A DNA stretch of 64,000 nt from NCBI RefSeq assembly GCF_016481275.1, contig NZ_JAEMNW010000002.1:1-64000 (forward strand), given 5' to 3'. Source of the DNA: Antrihabitans auranticaus (GTDB taxonomy: Bacteria; Actinomycetota; Actinomycetes; Mycobacteriales; Mycobacteriaceae). Made by a program: the position numbers and the translations under genes. Below, one piece after another: positions 37,180-46,255 of this stretch (the first letter of the stretch is position 1; every line of letters starts with the position of its first letter). The notes under the pieces were generated by a model, which ran no database searches, had not been told where the DNA came from, and worked only from the letters and a program-made list of their open reading frames with translations.

Positions 37180-38361
37180 CTACCAGCGTGGTTGCTCGCC
37201 GAGCAAGCCCAACACGGCCTTTCCCACGAGTTCGTGGGTGAGGGCGTCGTTGCCGGGATGGAAGCCCCCACAGCGAACATCCCGGTAGAGTCGCTCGAGC
37301 TCGTTACCGCGGAACATCCCGGCGCCGCCGGAGACGTCGAGTGCGATATCGACGACGCGCTTGGCCGCCTCGACCGCGTGCCACTTCATCGAGTACACCT
37401 TGGGTACCCACGCGGCGCCGTGCTCGACACCGGCCACCCAATCGGCGACGAACCGATCGTGTGTTGCGGATGCCGCGTCGAGCGCGAGATACATCTCGGC
37501 GACCTGGTGCTGCACGAACGGGTTGTAGGCGTATGCGCCGCGTTCGATGGCGACCGAAGTCTTTTTCAGGGCACCGCCCGTCGCCAACTCCAACGCGCGA
37601 TCGGCGATACCCACATACACCGCGGCGATCAGCGCGAGGGGCCAGACCGCCAGCGCGACCACAAATGGGTCGGAACCGTCGCCTGCAGGGACAACCCTTC
37701 CGACGCGCTCGTCAGGCACAAAGACGTTGTCGAGCACGGTGTCGTGGCTCTGGGTCGGGCGCATGCCCAGGGTGTCCCACGTCTCGACGACGCTCACCCC
37801 ATGGCTGGTGCGCTCGACGAAGGCGTGCACAATTTGCGGACCGCCCGGAGCATCGACGTCGAGTGCATGAGCGCCCAGCCAGCCCCACGCCGGTCCGTTG
37901 GATCCGAATTGTTTGCGACCGGTCAGCCGGTAGCCGCCGGCGACCCGCTCGGCACGGCAAGTGGACATGAGGACCGGAATGTCATTGCCGCGCTCTGCAT
38001 GTCCGGCAGCGAACACCTCACCCGCCACCGCGGCGTCCTGGATCCAGCGCAAAGACGTGTCGCCCATCTTGTCGAGCTCGTTCGCAATACCGATCCAGTA
38101 CGAGTGCATCGTCATTGCCAAAGCGGTCGCGGGCGCATAGCGGGCGAGTCGACGCTGGCTCGCCGCGAACTGGGCGAGGTCGAGTCCCCAACCACCGCGT
38201 TCGACGGGGACGGTGGCGGCGAGGTAGCCGATGGATCGGAGTTCGGCCAGGTCTTGTTCGAAGTAGGCATTGGTCCGGTCCAGTTCGCCTGCGCGGGAAT
38301 GGAACCGCTCGAGCATCTCGACGGGTAGTTCGGTGGCTGTGTGGATGAGTGCGTCAGTCAT
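37180..38361 (-). CDS. acyl-CoA dehydrogenase family protein (possible flavin monooxygenase)
   Basis: 393 residues. It has the three-domain acyl-CoA dehydrogenase outline (RWIQDAAVAGEVFAAGHAERG, GRKQFGSNGP, then helical C-domain with DVSGGAGMFRGNELERLYRDVRCGGFHPG). The usual E-P-G-T-G-S flavin segment is absent and the C-terminus resembles the HsaA/DszC-like group. It may be an oxygenase fed by a flavin reductase rather than a dehydrogenase. ATG 38361 is chosen because family homology starts there; the frame continues upstream without homology. Divergent from the PIG-L gene, convergent with the SARP gene by four bases. Confidence 0.8.
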   Translation of the reverse strand: MTDALIHTATELPVEMLERFHSRAGELDRTNAYFEQDLAELRSIGYLAATVPVERGGWGLDLAQFAASQRRLARYAPATALAMTMHSYWIGIANELDKMGDTSLRWIQDAAVAGEVFAAGHAERGNDIPVLMSTCRAERVAGGYRLTGRKQFGSNGPAWGWLGAHALDVDAPGGPQIVHAFVERTSHGVSVVETWDTLGMRPTQSHDTVLDNVFVPDERVGRVVPAGDGSDPFVVALAVWPLALIAAVYVGIADRALELATGGALKKTSVAIERGAYAYNPFVQHQVAEMYLALDAASATHDRFVADWVAGVEHGAAWVPKVYSMKWHAVEAAKRVVDIALDVSGGAGMFRGNELERLYRDVRCGGFHPGNDALTHELVGKAVLGLLGEQPRW

Positions 38362-38465
38362 GGCACTACTGTGGCCGGCTTGCCTGTCACGGCACTCCCA
38401 TCCGGTCCCACGGCATGTGAGGCGATGACAGGGCGGTGACAGCACCATGCCCGACGCTGTGCTGC

Positions 38466-39281
38466 ATGACAATTCGAAGCACCGACCTCGGCACGATCCT
38501 GTCGGTCTGGGCGCACCCTGACGATGAAACCTACCTCGCCGGCGGCATCATGGCCGCGGCGCGCGACGACGGTCAGCGCGTCGTGTGCGCCTCGGCCAGC
38601 GCGGGGGAGTTGGGCACCTCCGATCCGCTGACGTGGCCGCCCAGCAGGCTTGGACGGGTCCGCCGCTGGGAGGCTGCAGCGGCAATGGGCGTCCTCGGTG
38701 TCGACGAACATCGCATTCTCGGCTTGCCGGACGGCGCGCTCACGGCGCATTCGCGTGCCGGACACCGCTGGGCCGAGCAGTTGTTCGACGATGTCGAGCC
38801 GGACACGGTCTTGACGTTCGGCGCTGACGGCATGACGTATCACCCCGACCACATCGCGGTGCACCGCTGGGTGACGGCAGCGTGGCGCAACTCTGGGCGC
38901 CGCGCCAGATTGCTGTATGCGACCCCGACGGTGGCCGACCTCGCCCGCTTCGGTGACCTCTACGAAGAGTGGAACATGTACATGACCGACGACCGGCCGA
39001 CCGGCGTCGCTGCCGAAAACGCCGACACACACCGCTGCTTCGCGGGCGCGGAACTCGATCGCAAGTTCGTTGCGCTACGTGCCATGGCGACGCAAACCGG
39101 TGACGTGATCGCAGCGATCGGCGAGGAGGTCTTCCGGGAGATGGTCGCCGAGGAGACGTTCGTCGCCGCGGAGAAGTTCGGCGCCGTGGAGAAGTTCGGC
39201 GCCGTGGAGACGTTCGATGCCGTGGAGACGTTCGACGCCGTGGAGACTCTGCCCGAAAGTCAGCCCGCTGCGAACAGGTGA
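38466..39281 (+). CDS. PIG-L family N-deacetylase
   Basis: 271 residues. The zinc site is AHPDDE near residues 16-21 and HPDHIAVHRW near 131-140, as in MshB, Mca and the LmbE/PIG-L family. It removes an acetyl group from N-acetyl sugars or related amides; mycothiol-related roles are possible but the paralogue cannot be set. The last 45 residues are a repeat tail not found in the core family. It overlaps the small minus-strand gene at its 3' end by 22 bases. Confidence 0.85.
   Translation: MTIRSTDLGTILSVWAHPDDETYLAGGIMAAARDDGQRVVCASASAGELGTSDPLTWPPSRLGRVRRWEAAAAMGVLGVDEHRILGLPDGALTAHSRAGHRWAEQLFDDVEPDTVLTFGADGMTYHPDHIAVHRWVTAAWRNSGRRARLLYATPTVADLARFGDLYEEWNMYMTDDRPTGVAAENADTHRCFAGAELDRKFVALRAMATQTGDVIAAIGEEVFREMVAEETFVAAEKFGAVEKFGAVETFDAVETFDAVETLPESQPAANR
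39144..39251 (+). repeat. six 18-bp tandem repeats in the PIG-L coding region
   Basis: Six consecutive 18-base units fit the pattern G(G/T/A)CGCCG(T/A)GGAGA(A/C)GTTC with few changes. In frame they give hexapeptides of the type GAVEKF and DAVETF. They encode the acidic C-terminal tail. Units 3-5 are closest to each other, which suggests recent duplication. Confidence 0.9.
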
Positions 39282-39403
39282 TGCTCGAGGGCGAAGTGTG
39301 CCTGCATGCGCCGCATCGCGCGGGTCCGGTGATGGTGCCTCAGCTGCCGGTGCCGCCGCCGTTCCATGATCATTTCCACGGTGTGCTGATCGGCTCGAAT
39401 CAT
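39260..39403 (-). CDS. 47-residue Arg/His-rich small protein
   Basis: 47 residues, starting MIRADQHTVEM, with a central MERRRHRQLRHHHR and ending HHLFAAG. It is rich in Arg and His and likely one or two amphipathic helices. The ATG at 39403 has AGAGAGG seven bases upstream. A 13-bp palindrome lies 55 bases upstream of the start. The upstream frame is open much further but is Pro/Ser-rich without homology. Function unknown; nucleic acid or metal binding is only a guess from composition. Confidence 0.5.
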   Translation of the reverse strand: MIRADQHTVEMIMERRRHRQLRHHHRTRAMRRMQAHFALEHHLFAAG

Positions 39404-39457
39404 GTCGAATCCTCTCTCTGCCGCCTCGCGCTCAGGCCCGGGACTCCAACAAGTGGT

Positions 39458-39470
39458 TGTACTAAGTACA
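39458..39470. promoter_or_regulatory. TGTACTAAGTACA palindromic operator
   Basis: A perfect TGTACT/AGTACA dyad with a one-base centre sits between the small minus-strand gene and the kinase gene. The AT-rich symmetric form suits a TetR- or MarR-size regulator. Which gene it controls is unclear; distance favours the small gene. Confidence 0.5.
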
Positions 39471-39683
39471 CGCCTCCGAACCCTGAACAGCAAGGGTTTA
39501 CCTGATCGATACCAGCAGGCGCGCAAGTGGTTTGGAACTGGTCGAGACTGCGATTGCGCACTTCGGATCGCTGCCGGCTGTCGAGATTTTTTGTGCGCGC
39601 ACAGATCTCGCAGTGAGTCACCGCCGACCGTGGGACAATTCGGTCGATCCGATGGGCTTGGTGCCGGGGATGGAGGGCGCGGA

Positions 39684-41897
39684 ATGGTCGAGGGGGCGAT
39701 GCCGCGAGTAGGCACGATGTTCGGGCACTACCGGCTCGACCGCCTGCTCGGCCGTGGCGGCATGGGTGAGGTCTACGAGGCGTACGACACCGTCAAGGAC
39801 CGGACCGTCGCACTGAAAGTCCTGACCGAACAGGTTGCCGGTGATCCCGTCTTCCGGCAACGGTTCCGGCGCGAGGCACACGCAGCCGCGCGCCTGAAGG
39901 AAGCGCATGTCATCCCGATTCACGACTACGGCGAAATCGATGGCCACCTGTATCTGGACATGCGCCTTGTCGAAGGGAGCAGCCTTCGCGAGGTCATCGT
40001 CACCACCGGGCCGTTACCCCCGGCGCGCGCGGTCGCCATCGTTGCCCAGATCGGTGCTGCGCTCGACGCCGCTCACCGCGACGGACTCGTCCACCGCGAC
40101 GTCAAACCCGACAACATCCTGCTCACTCCGAGCGACGACTTTGCCTACCTTGTCGATTTCGGAATAGCGAACTCGACAACCGACGAGCGGCTCACCGCAA
40201 TCGGTGGGGCCGTCGGTTCCTACGGCTACATGGCACCGGAACGCTTCGAAGAAGGGCCCATCACAGCCGCCGCCGATACCTACGCACTCGCCTGTGTGCT
40301 CTACGAATGCCTGACCGGCAGGCGTCCTTTCCGTGCAGATACCGATGCGCAAGTCGTGCGAGCCCACCTGTTCGAGCCGCCACCGAGGCCGTCCGTCACA
40401 CGTCCTGGGACACCGCAGGCTCTGGACCCCGTAATCGCGCGGGGGCTTGCCAAGAATCCCGGCCACCGGTACGCGACAGCGGGTGCGTTGGCCGCCGCGG
40501 CTCGAGATGCGCTTGCGGCGGACAGCCGCACTGCCACGGTTGCCAGTCCGATGAACCGCGGGGGACCGGTCCCCGGCGGATATGCCCAGCAACAGCCGCC
40601 GATCCAGCAACCGCCGACCCAGCAACCCGGCACCACTCCGGGTCCTGCAGCGCCGCACCGACGGCGACGGCTCGTCGTCGGAGCTGCGGTCCTCGTCATC
40701 GTCATCGCGCTGGCGATCGGACTCGGGATCTGGAAATTCGGCGGCGAGTCGGCTGAAACGGACGCCGACAGAACCACTCCGGCGGTGGACGTCAGCGCGC
40801 TCGACATGGGTCGGTATTCGCCAGAACCACAGCAAGTCTCCGGACCGCCGACCGAGGCGGAGGGCCGCTACCTGGAAGCCTTCCGACTCGCGGAGGCGCT
40901 TGCCGACCCGTACGCGGTCGATCGGAAGCTGGACTACCGCTACGGATTGGCCGCTCCCGATCCGGAGCTCGTCGCCACGACCCTCGCGGGTACGGCACTT
41001 CCGATCATCCAGCCGGTGTTGGAGCAATTCGGGATGATCAGCGCCTATCAAGTCCAAGGATATTCAGAGCGCATCCAGGACTTTCTCCGCGACCCGAACG
41101 GTGATGCGCTGATCACGGTTGTGATGAGCTTTCCCAATCCCGACGCTGCTGCGCGGGCGGCGGCAGAAATCGACGCCGTCGACTTCGCTGCAAACGCTGA
41201 TAACAGGCAGGCCGCGGTCCCGGGATATCCGGACGCCAAAGCGCATTATCGATCGGGTAGCCCATCCGTTGCCGCGACGATGGCGAGGGGATCACTTGTC
41301 ACTGCGGTCATCACCGCAAGTTCGACCGCGCCGGATATCGACTCGTTGTTGCAGCGAGTCGAGAAGGTGTTCGACCTACAGACACCTTTGATGGCCAACG
41401 TGATTCCGGCAACGACGGTCTCGCTCACGTCGCTTCCGCGCGACCCGGATCGCATCCTCACCCGGGTCTTCACCACAGATCAGCAACCGAAGATATCGGC
41501 CGACTTCGGCAGCATGGGCCCACGGGCCGCTGAACTCTGTGAGAACAGCGAACCGCACAAGGAGCATTTGTTCGAGCAGGCTGAGGTCGATCGGTGCGCG
41601 TTCAGCAACGACGCCCAAATCTTGCGGGCAGCCGACGAGGGCGCGGCCAGCGATCTTCTGTCGAAGACCGTCCGAAGCTACGCGGGTACACGGATCGATC
41701 ACGACGTGCCCGCACCCGAAGGTATCTCCGACGCGCGCTGTTATGAACAGAACCAGGAAATTTGGACCGACAGCGCCAACCTCCGCTTCGTCTGCAACGT
41801 GACCTACGGCCGGTACCTTGCGAGCGTCTGGAGTAACGAGGAAGACGACGTTCGGCAGCGTGCCGCTGCGCAATACGCGATTCTCGCCAACAGTTAG
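39684..41897 (+). CDS. transmembrane Ser/Thr protein kinase with secreted sensor-like domain
   Basis: 737 residues. The kinase domain (1-270) has the glycine loop LGRGGMGEVYEAYD, Lys in VALKVL, catalytic HRDVKPDN (His137), DFGIA and APE. A Pro/Gln-rich juxtamembrane linker follows, with one transmembrane helix near 331-353. An external region of about 380 residues has several Cys. It has no PASTA repeats; its pattern (LDMGRYSP, RYLEAFRLAEALADP) recalls the DUF7373-type lipoproteins of Nocardia and Rhodococcus. ATG 39684 follows GGAGGG. Confidence 0.88.
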   Translation: MVEGAMPRVGTMFGHYRLDRLLGRGGMGEVYEAYDTVKDRTVALKVLTEQVAGDPVFRQRFRREAHAAARLKEAHVIPIHDYGEIDGHLYLDMRLVEGSSLREVIVTTGPLPPARAVAIVAQIGAALDAAHRDGLVHRDVKPDNILLTPSDDFAYLVDFGIANSTTDERLTAIGGAVGSYGYMAPERFEEGPITAAADTYALACVLYECLTGRRPFRADTDAQVVRAHLFEPPPRPSVTRPGTPQALDPVIARGLAKNPGHRYATAGALAAAARDALAADSRTATVASPMNRGGPVPGGYAQQQPPIQQPPTQQPGTTPGPAAPHRRRRLVVGAAVLVIVIALAIGLGIWKFGGESAETDADRTTPAVDVSALDMGRYSPEPQQVSGPPTEAEGRYLEAFRLAEALADPYAVDRKLDYRYGLAAPDPELVATTLAGTALPIIQPVLEQFGMISAYQVQGYSERIQDFLRDPNGDALITVVMSFPNPDAAARAAAEIDAVDFAANADNRQAAVPGYPDAKAHYRSGSPSVAATMARGSLVTAVITASSTAPDIDSLLQRVEKVFDLQTPLMANVIPATTVSLTSLPRDPDRILTRVFTTDQQPKISADFGSMGPRAAELCENSEPHKEHLFEQAEVDRCAFSNDAQILRAADEGAASDLLSKTVRSYAGTRIDHDVPAPEGISDARCYEQNQEIWTDSANLRFVCNVTYGRYLASVWSNEEDDVRQRAAAQYAILANS

Positions 41898-41907
41898 CTA
41901 CCGGCGG

Positions 41908-42807
41908 TCAGGCCGATTTCGCTGCTTGGATATCGTCCTTCGCCTGCTGAAAGATTTCCGGATGGACGAACGACAGCAGGTGACCTTCACCTTCGACGGG
42001 GTGCCATATTGCCCCCGGTGTTCGCTCCGCGACGGTTTGGTTGATGACCGGGGGAACCAACGTGTCGGCCAATCCTTGCCAGAAATGAACGGGCCGGACA
42101 ATTTTCGTGACATCGAATTCCCATTGCCGATACAGCAATTCCGCGTCGATGACGAGACCCGATGACCCCGCGCGGAAGCACTCGGCACTGTCTTGCACGA
42201 ACATGTCCATGGCGCCGGGCCGCTCGAGTACGAGTCGGTCCGAAGCGGAGACGGACTTCATTATCGTTTTCGCGTATTGCTTGGGAAACTTTGTGACCGT
42301 CACGCCCAGAATTGCGTACATCGCCGCGAAGCCGGGCCGAAACTGCATCGCGAGGCGACCGCCGAGCGCGTCGGCTTTCGAGAGATATTGCGCCGCCCAG
42401 TTCGCACCGAAGGTTCCATAGCAGCCGCCTGCCATGCAGGTTGCGTTCGCCAGGCGCGCCTCGGGAATGTAGTAGGCGGCCGCGAGGGCCCACGGTCCGC
42501 CTTCGGAAACGCCGGTCACAGCGAATACGTCAGCTCCCAAAGCAGTTGCTGCGACCTGTAAATCGTCGGCCCAACCCGCATAGCAGCGCGATCGTTGCGC
42601 GGTTGACCTGCCCATACCGGGACGGTCGAGCACGACGATCCGAACGCCGACCGAATGAGCGATGTCGGCGAGAAGCATGGCTTCGAGCCGGCTGCCCGGG
42701 CCGCCATGTTGATGCAATATCAACGGACCGTCCGCCGGTCCGACAGACATGTACGCGAGCGTGCGCCCATCTGAAGTCTGAAGCGAGCCGTCGGTTCCGT
42801 CTGTCAT
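41908..42807 (-). CDS. alpha/beta-fold hydrolase
   Basis: 299 residues. HQHGGPGSR is the oxyanion region, the nucleophile elbow reads GVSEGG, the acid is probably in QGLADTLV and the His is in GEGHLLSF. Family members include haloperoxidase-like esterases and epoxide hydrolase relatives; none is favoured. The ATG overlaps the stop of the LLM oxidoreductase gene (ATGA), so they are co-translated and may act on one substrate: flavin oxidation, then hydrolysis. Confidence 0.85.
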   Translation of the reverse strand: MTDGTDGSLQTSDGRTLAYMSVGPADGPLILHQHGGPGSRLEAMLLADIAHSVGVRIVVLDRPGMGRSTAQRSRCYAGWADDLQVAATALGADVFAVTGVSEGGPWALAAAYYIPEARLANATCMAGGCYGTFGANWAAQYLSKADALGGRLAMQFRPGFAAMYAILGVTVTKFPKQYAKTIMKSVSASDRLVLERPGAMDMFVQDSAECFRAGSSGLVIDAELLYRQWEFDVTKIVRPVHFWQGLADTLVPPVINQTVAERTPGAIWHPVEGEGHLLSFVHPEIFQQAKDDIQAAKSA

Positions 42808-43631
42808 TGCGGTTCCCCCTGTCCGCCCCAGGGGCCGTCGCGAATTACTCCTCGAACAAGATCCGCCGAAACGGTACGCCAGGGAAACTCGACCAGAAGC
42901 CACGTTGCACCCGCAGCGATGTACGGCGCAGGATCGGTTCCGGGTTCGAGCGGAATAATGACGTCGAATTCATCTGCCACGCCGAGTGTTGCAATATCGG
43001 CAACTATTTCCTCGACCTGATCGGGTCTTTCGATGAAGACCGGAAAGTATCCGTCATAGCGCGCGGCTCGGCGCAGCGGTCGTTTGTTGCCGGCCAATCC
43101 CGCGACCCAGACCGGAATTCGAGGATGTTGCACCGGCCGGGGCAGGAAGCGAACCCCATCGACGGTGTAGTGCGCCCCCCGGTGGACGACCTCCTCGCCG
43201 GTCCACGCGCGTGTGATCACTTCGAGCGATTCGTCGAGCATGCTCGCTCGCTTCCGGTCGTCGACCTCCTCACCGGTCTTCGTATATTCGATGCCGTACG
43301 CGTCGCTGCCGAGCCCTACGCCCAGCGTCAGGCGGCCGCCACTGAGCTGGTCGAGAGTCGCCGTCTCTTTGGCGACCTTCGCCGGCCGCCGGCGTGCGAG
43401 CGGTGTCACCATCGGCCCGAGCCGGATTCGTGACGTCGCTGTTGCTATGGCGGACAAAGTGATCCACGGATCGACGATGGCCGCCACCGGCTCGCTCCAC
43501 CGCAGATGGTCCCACACGAAGACGCCCGTCCAACCGGCTTCCTCGGCTTCGGCCGCCAGCCGCGCGATGAGAAGTGGATCGGCGAGGGCATCGAAGGGTG
43601 GCAGGAACAGTCCGGATCCCACAGTCCGCAT
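42804..43631 (-). CDS. LLM-class (luciferase-like) flavin- or F420-dependent oxidoreductase
   Basis: 275 residues with the TIM-barrel LLM pattern: GVFVWDHLRW, SRIRLGPMVTPLARRRPAKVAKE, LTLGVGLG and IPVWVAGLAGNKRPLRRAARYDGYFP. Enzymes of this type use F420 or FMN for oxidation or monooxygenation. The sequence is closer to the F420-dependent, actinobacterial branch, but the cofactor is not certain. Coupled to a hydrolase gene. Confidence 0.87.
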   Translation of the reverse strand: MRTVGSGLFLPPFDALADPLLIARLAAEAEEAGWTGVFVWDHLRWSEPVAAIVDPWITLSAIATATSRIRLGPMVTPLARRRPAKVAKETATLDQLSGGRLTLGVGLGSDAYGIEYTKTGEEVDDRKRASMLDESLEVITRAWTGEEVVHRGAHYTVDGVRFLPRPVQHPRIPVWVAGLAGNKRPLRRAARYDGYFPVFIERPDQVEEIVADIATLGVADEFDVIIPLEPGTDPAPYIAAGATWLLVEFPWRTVSADLVRGVIRDGPWGGQGEPQ

Positions 43632-43663
43632 TCTGCATAGCCTGCCTGGTTTGCGACAGGTTG

Positions 43664-44590
43664 TCACGATTCGCTTTGTGGCGTGCGCGTTGTCGAGTCC
43701 ACGCGAAACTGCCGGGCCGCGTGCTGCAGTTCGACGCTCACGGCTTTGAACATGGGCTGGGACCGGCTGCCAAGTCGATATGCGATCCGAGTCCGCCTGC
43801 CGATTGTCAGAGGCGTCAGAATGACCCCTTTCGGAACGTCGGTTGCGCCGAGTTGCGGGACCAGGGCAACGCCGGCTCCCGCGGCGACCAGGCGCAAGAC
43901 CGTCGCGAAGTCGTCGACCCGGTGCGCTACGCGTGGTTCGTAGCCGTGTGCCTGGCAGGTGCGGATGGTCATGGTGTGGCAGAGCGTGCCGGGATTGCCG
44001 ACGATCCACTTGCTGGCGGAGTGGCCGCGAATCACTGCGTCGCCCGACGCTTCTGGTGGTGTTCGCGACGCGAGGTATACGACCTCGTCGAGAAGCGGTT
44101 CGAGCTCGATGCCCGACCCCATGGCAGAGGGCACGTTGTCGTATTCGTGTACGAGTGCAAGGTCGAGCTGGCCGCTGCGCAGGAGGTCCGGTACGTCGGC
44201 GGGATCGACCTCCGTGACCGTCAGCTCCAAAGCCGCCTCAGCAGAAGCGATTTCGCGCATCGCGGGTAGCACGATCGTCCGGAGCGCGGTCGGAAATGCC
44301 CCGAGGCGGACCGATCCCGCCAACCGGGTTTCAGTTTCCGACAGCGCAGCCTCTGCCCGTTCCAGGTCGGCCAGAACGAGCTCTGTGTGCTCGACGAGCA
44401 AGATCCCCGCGGGCGTCAGACTGACTCCGCGCCCTGTGCGCGTCAGCAGCGGTCGGCCGGCCTCACGTTCGAGTGCGGTGAGCTGCTGAGACACCGCGGA
44501 CGGAGTGTAAGAGAGCGCTTCCGCAACCGCCGCGATGGTGCCGCGATGCGCGAGTTCGCGGAGCAGTCTCAGTTTGCGGATATCGAGCAT
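43664..44590 (-). CDS. LysR-family transcriptional regulator
   Basis: 308 residues. The N-terminal helix-turn-helix (LRELAHRGTIAAVAEALSYTPSAVSQQLTALE) is typical, and the rest forms the two-lobed effector domain. It is divergent from the DapA-like gene with a T-N11-A palindrome between them, so it probably controls that gene. It lies directly upstream of the LLM/hydrolase pair on the same strand (33 bases), which could be co-transcribed. Confidence 0.9.
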   Translation of the reverse strand: MLDIRKLRLLRELAHRGTIAAVAEALSYTPSAVSQQLTALEREAGRPLLTRTGRGVSLTPAGILLVEHTELVLADLERAEAALSETETRLAGSVRLGAFPTALRTIVLPAMREIASAEAALELTVTEVDPADVPDLLRSGQLDLALVHEYDNVPSAMGSGIELEPLLDEVVYLASRTPPEASGDAVIRGHSASKWIVGNPGTLCHTMTIRTCQAHGYEPRVAHRVDDFATVLRLVAAGAGVALVPQLGATDVPKGVILTPLTIGRRTRIAYRLGSRSQPMFKAVSVELQHAARQFRVDSTTRTPQSES

Positions 44591-44611
44591 CAGTTCAGCT
44601 TACGCAACCTA

Positions 44612-44624
44612 TTACAAACAGTAA
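44612..44624. promoter_or_regulatory. LysR box TTACAAACAGTAA
   Basis: Perfect TTAC/GTAA dyad with a five-base centre that satisfies the T-N11-A rule for LysR sites. It lies 22 bases from the LysR start and 37 bases before the DapA-like start. Confidence 0.65.
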
Positions 44625-44660
44625 CTGGATCTTGATGATGAGTCCGGCGAGACTCGTCGT

Positions 44661-45572
44661 ATGAGCTTTCAGCCGTCAGGAATATTCGTTCCTCTCGTCA
44701 CGCCGTTCACTGCAGAAGGCGAACTTGCCTCAGCCGACCTGGAGCGCCTCGCACACGAGGTGCTGTCGGACGGCGCGGCGGGAATCGTAGCGTTGGGAAC
44801 GACTGCTGAGCCCGCGACTTTGAGCCTGCAGGAACGTCGCGAGGTGGTCCGGATCTGCAGCAAAGTCTGTCGCGAGCGCGGTGTTCCGCTGCTGGTCGGA
44901 GCGGGGGCGAACGACACGGCAGGCACGATTCGCGCGATCGAGGCGCTGCATACGGAGGCAGATGTAGCGGCGGCACTTGTGGTGGTTCCGTACTACACGC
45001 GGCCGTGGCAGGCCGGGGTAGTCGCGCATTTCGAGTACGTCGCTGAACGCAGCCCACTGCCGCTGATTCTGTACAACGTCCCGTATCGCACGGGTCAGGA
45101 GCTGGGTTGGCAATCCATCGTGCGGTTGGCGCAGCATCCGCGCATCGTCGGCATCAAGCAGGCGGTCGGTTCGCTGGACACTGATACCGCCCGCCTGCTC
45201 GCAGAGCCTGCGGATTCGTTCGCCCTTCTTGCGGGCGAAGACGCGCTCGCATCTCCATTGCTCGCGATGGGTGCGGCCGGCGCAATCCTGGCGACGGCGA
45301 ACGTCTGCGCGGGGGCGTTTGCCGAACTGTTCGAGCTGTGGCGCGGCCAGAGGCTCTCGGAAGCAAGAACTTTGGGGAACAACCTCGTGGCACCCGCGTG
45401 CGCGCTTATGTCAGAGCCCAATCCCACGATGATCAAAGCTGTTCTTCATGCGGAGGGACGGATTTCGAGTCCGCACGTCCGGCTCCCGTTGTTGGCGGTC
45501 ACCGATCGCGCCGCGGTCGCGGCCGCGCTCCACCACGTCCGCGCACTCGACGCTGATCTGGTCAGAGCTTGA
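44661..45572 (+). CDS. DapA-family lyase (dihydrodipicolinate synthase-like)
   Basis: 303 residues with a class I aldolase TIM barrel. The Schiff-base Lys is in VGIKQAVGS, the catalytic Tyr is in LYNVPYRTG, and GTTAEPATL replaces the G-T-T-G-E loop. The lack of the dapA operon context and the presence of a dedicated LysR suggest a catabolic aldolase or lyase (for example for keto acids) rather than lysine synthesis. Its end overlaps the convergent methyltransferase gene by 11 bases. Confidence 0.85.
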   Translation: MSFQPSGIFVPLVTPFTAEGELASADLERLAHEVLSDGAAGIVALGTTAEPATLSLQERREVVRICSKVCRERGVPLLVGAGANDTAGTIRAIEALHTEADVAAALVVVPYYTRPWQAGVVAHFEYVAERSPLPLILYNVPYRTGQELGWQSIVRLAQHPRIVGIKQAVGSLDTDTARLLAEPADSFALLAGEDALASPLLAMGAAGAILATANVCAGAFAELFELWRGQRLSEARTLGNNLVAPACALMSEPNPTMIKAVLHAEGRISSPHVRLPLLAVTDRAAVAAALHHVRALDADLVRA

Positions 45573-46245
45573 TCGTCATTTCGAGTCCGCCGTCGAAGGG
45601 AAGCGTCTGCGTCACGAACCCGTTCGCAGGGTCGTTGACGTAATCGAAGTAGGGCTCGTACGCGGTGGCGAAACTGGCAGTGTTGTCGGCGATCACGACA
45701 GCACCGGGCCGCAACTGCGGCGCAATCCGTTCGAGTGCGGGACGGGCCATCTCGGTCCAAATATCGATCAAGGCGAAGTCCACCGGGCCCTCGATCACAG
45801 CGAGTGTTTCGCGCAGATCACCCTCTCGGAGGTCGATGTACTTCGACAGTCCTGCGGCTTCGAAGTTCCTGCGCGCGACCGCGGCTTTGTCGGGTTCGTA
45901 CTCGGTGGCGATCACGACACCCTCGGCCCGATCTTCCTCGGCGACGAGCCGTACCGCCTGCGCGAGGTGGAGTGTCGACACGCCATGGGATGTACCGGCT
46001 TCCACGACGCGCCGAGCCCGCAACGCGACGCACAGGCGGTGGCAGAACAACGCTTTGTCCCGATCGAGGGCAACCAGTTTGTCGGCGAGGAATCGATTCG
46101 CGTCGTCGTCGAGTTGGCGCCAGTCCAGCGTTCCCGACTTGGCCCGGTCGGTGAAGTATTCGATGACCCCGGCTTCTTGGCCGGTATTTGCCGCGTAGAG
46201 CCGATCGAGTAGTTCGTCCAGCGAAGCGTCGCCCAGTCCCTTCAT
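45562..46245 (-). CDS. class I O-methyltransferase
   Basis: 227 residues. It has EAGTSHGVSTLHLA as the SAM loop, ATEYEPDKAAVARRN and a VDFALIDIWTE segment with the metal-site Asp of catechol-type methyltransferases. It probably methylates a hydroxyl of a small aromatic or similar compound, with Mg2+. ATG 46245 was chosen as the start of conserved sequence; an earlier ATG lies 54 bases upstream, and neither has a clear ribosome site. It follows the NTF2-like gene by 10 bases and forms an operon with it. Confidence 0.82.
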   Translation of the reverse strand: MKGLGDASLDELLDRLYAANTGQEAGVIEYFTDRAKSGTLDWRQLDDDANRFLADKLVALDRDKALFCHRLCVALRARRVVEAGTSHGVSTLHLAQAVRLVAEEDRAEGVVIATEYEPDKAAVARRNFEAAGLSKYIDLREGDLRETLAVIEGPVDFALIDIWTEMARPALERIAPQLRPGAVVIADNTASFATAYEPYFDYVNDPANGFVTQTLPFDGGLEMTIKL

Positions 46246-46255
46246 CGTTGCGACA

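Noticed and set aside
39144-39251. CRISPR array
   Set aside because: The 18-bp units are contiguous, without spacers, and lie in a coding frame.
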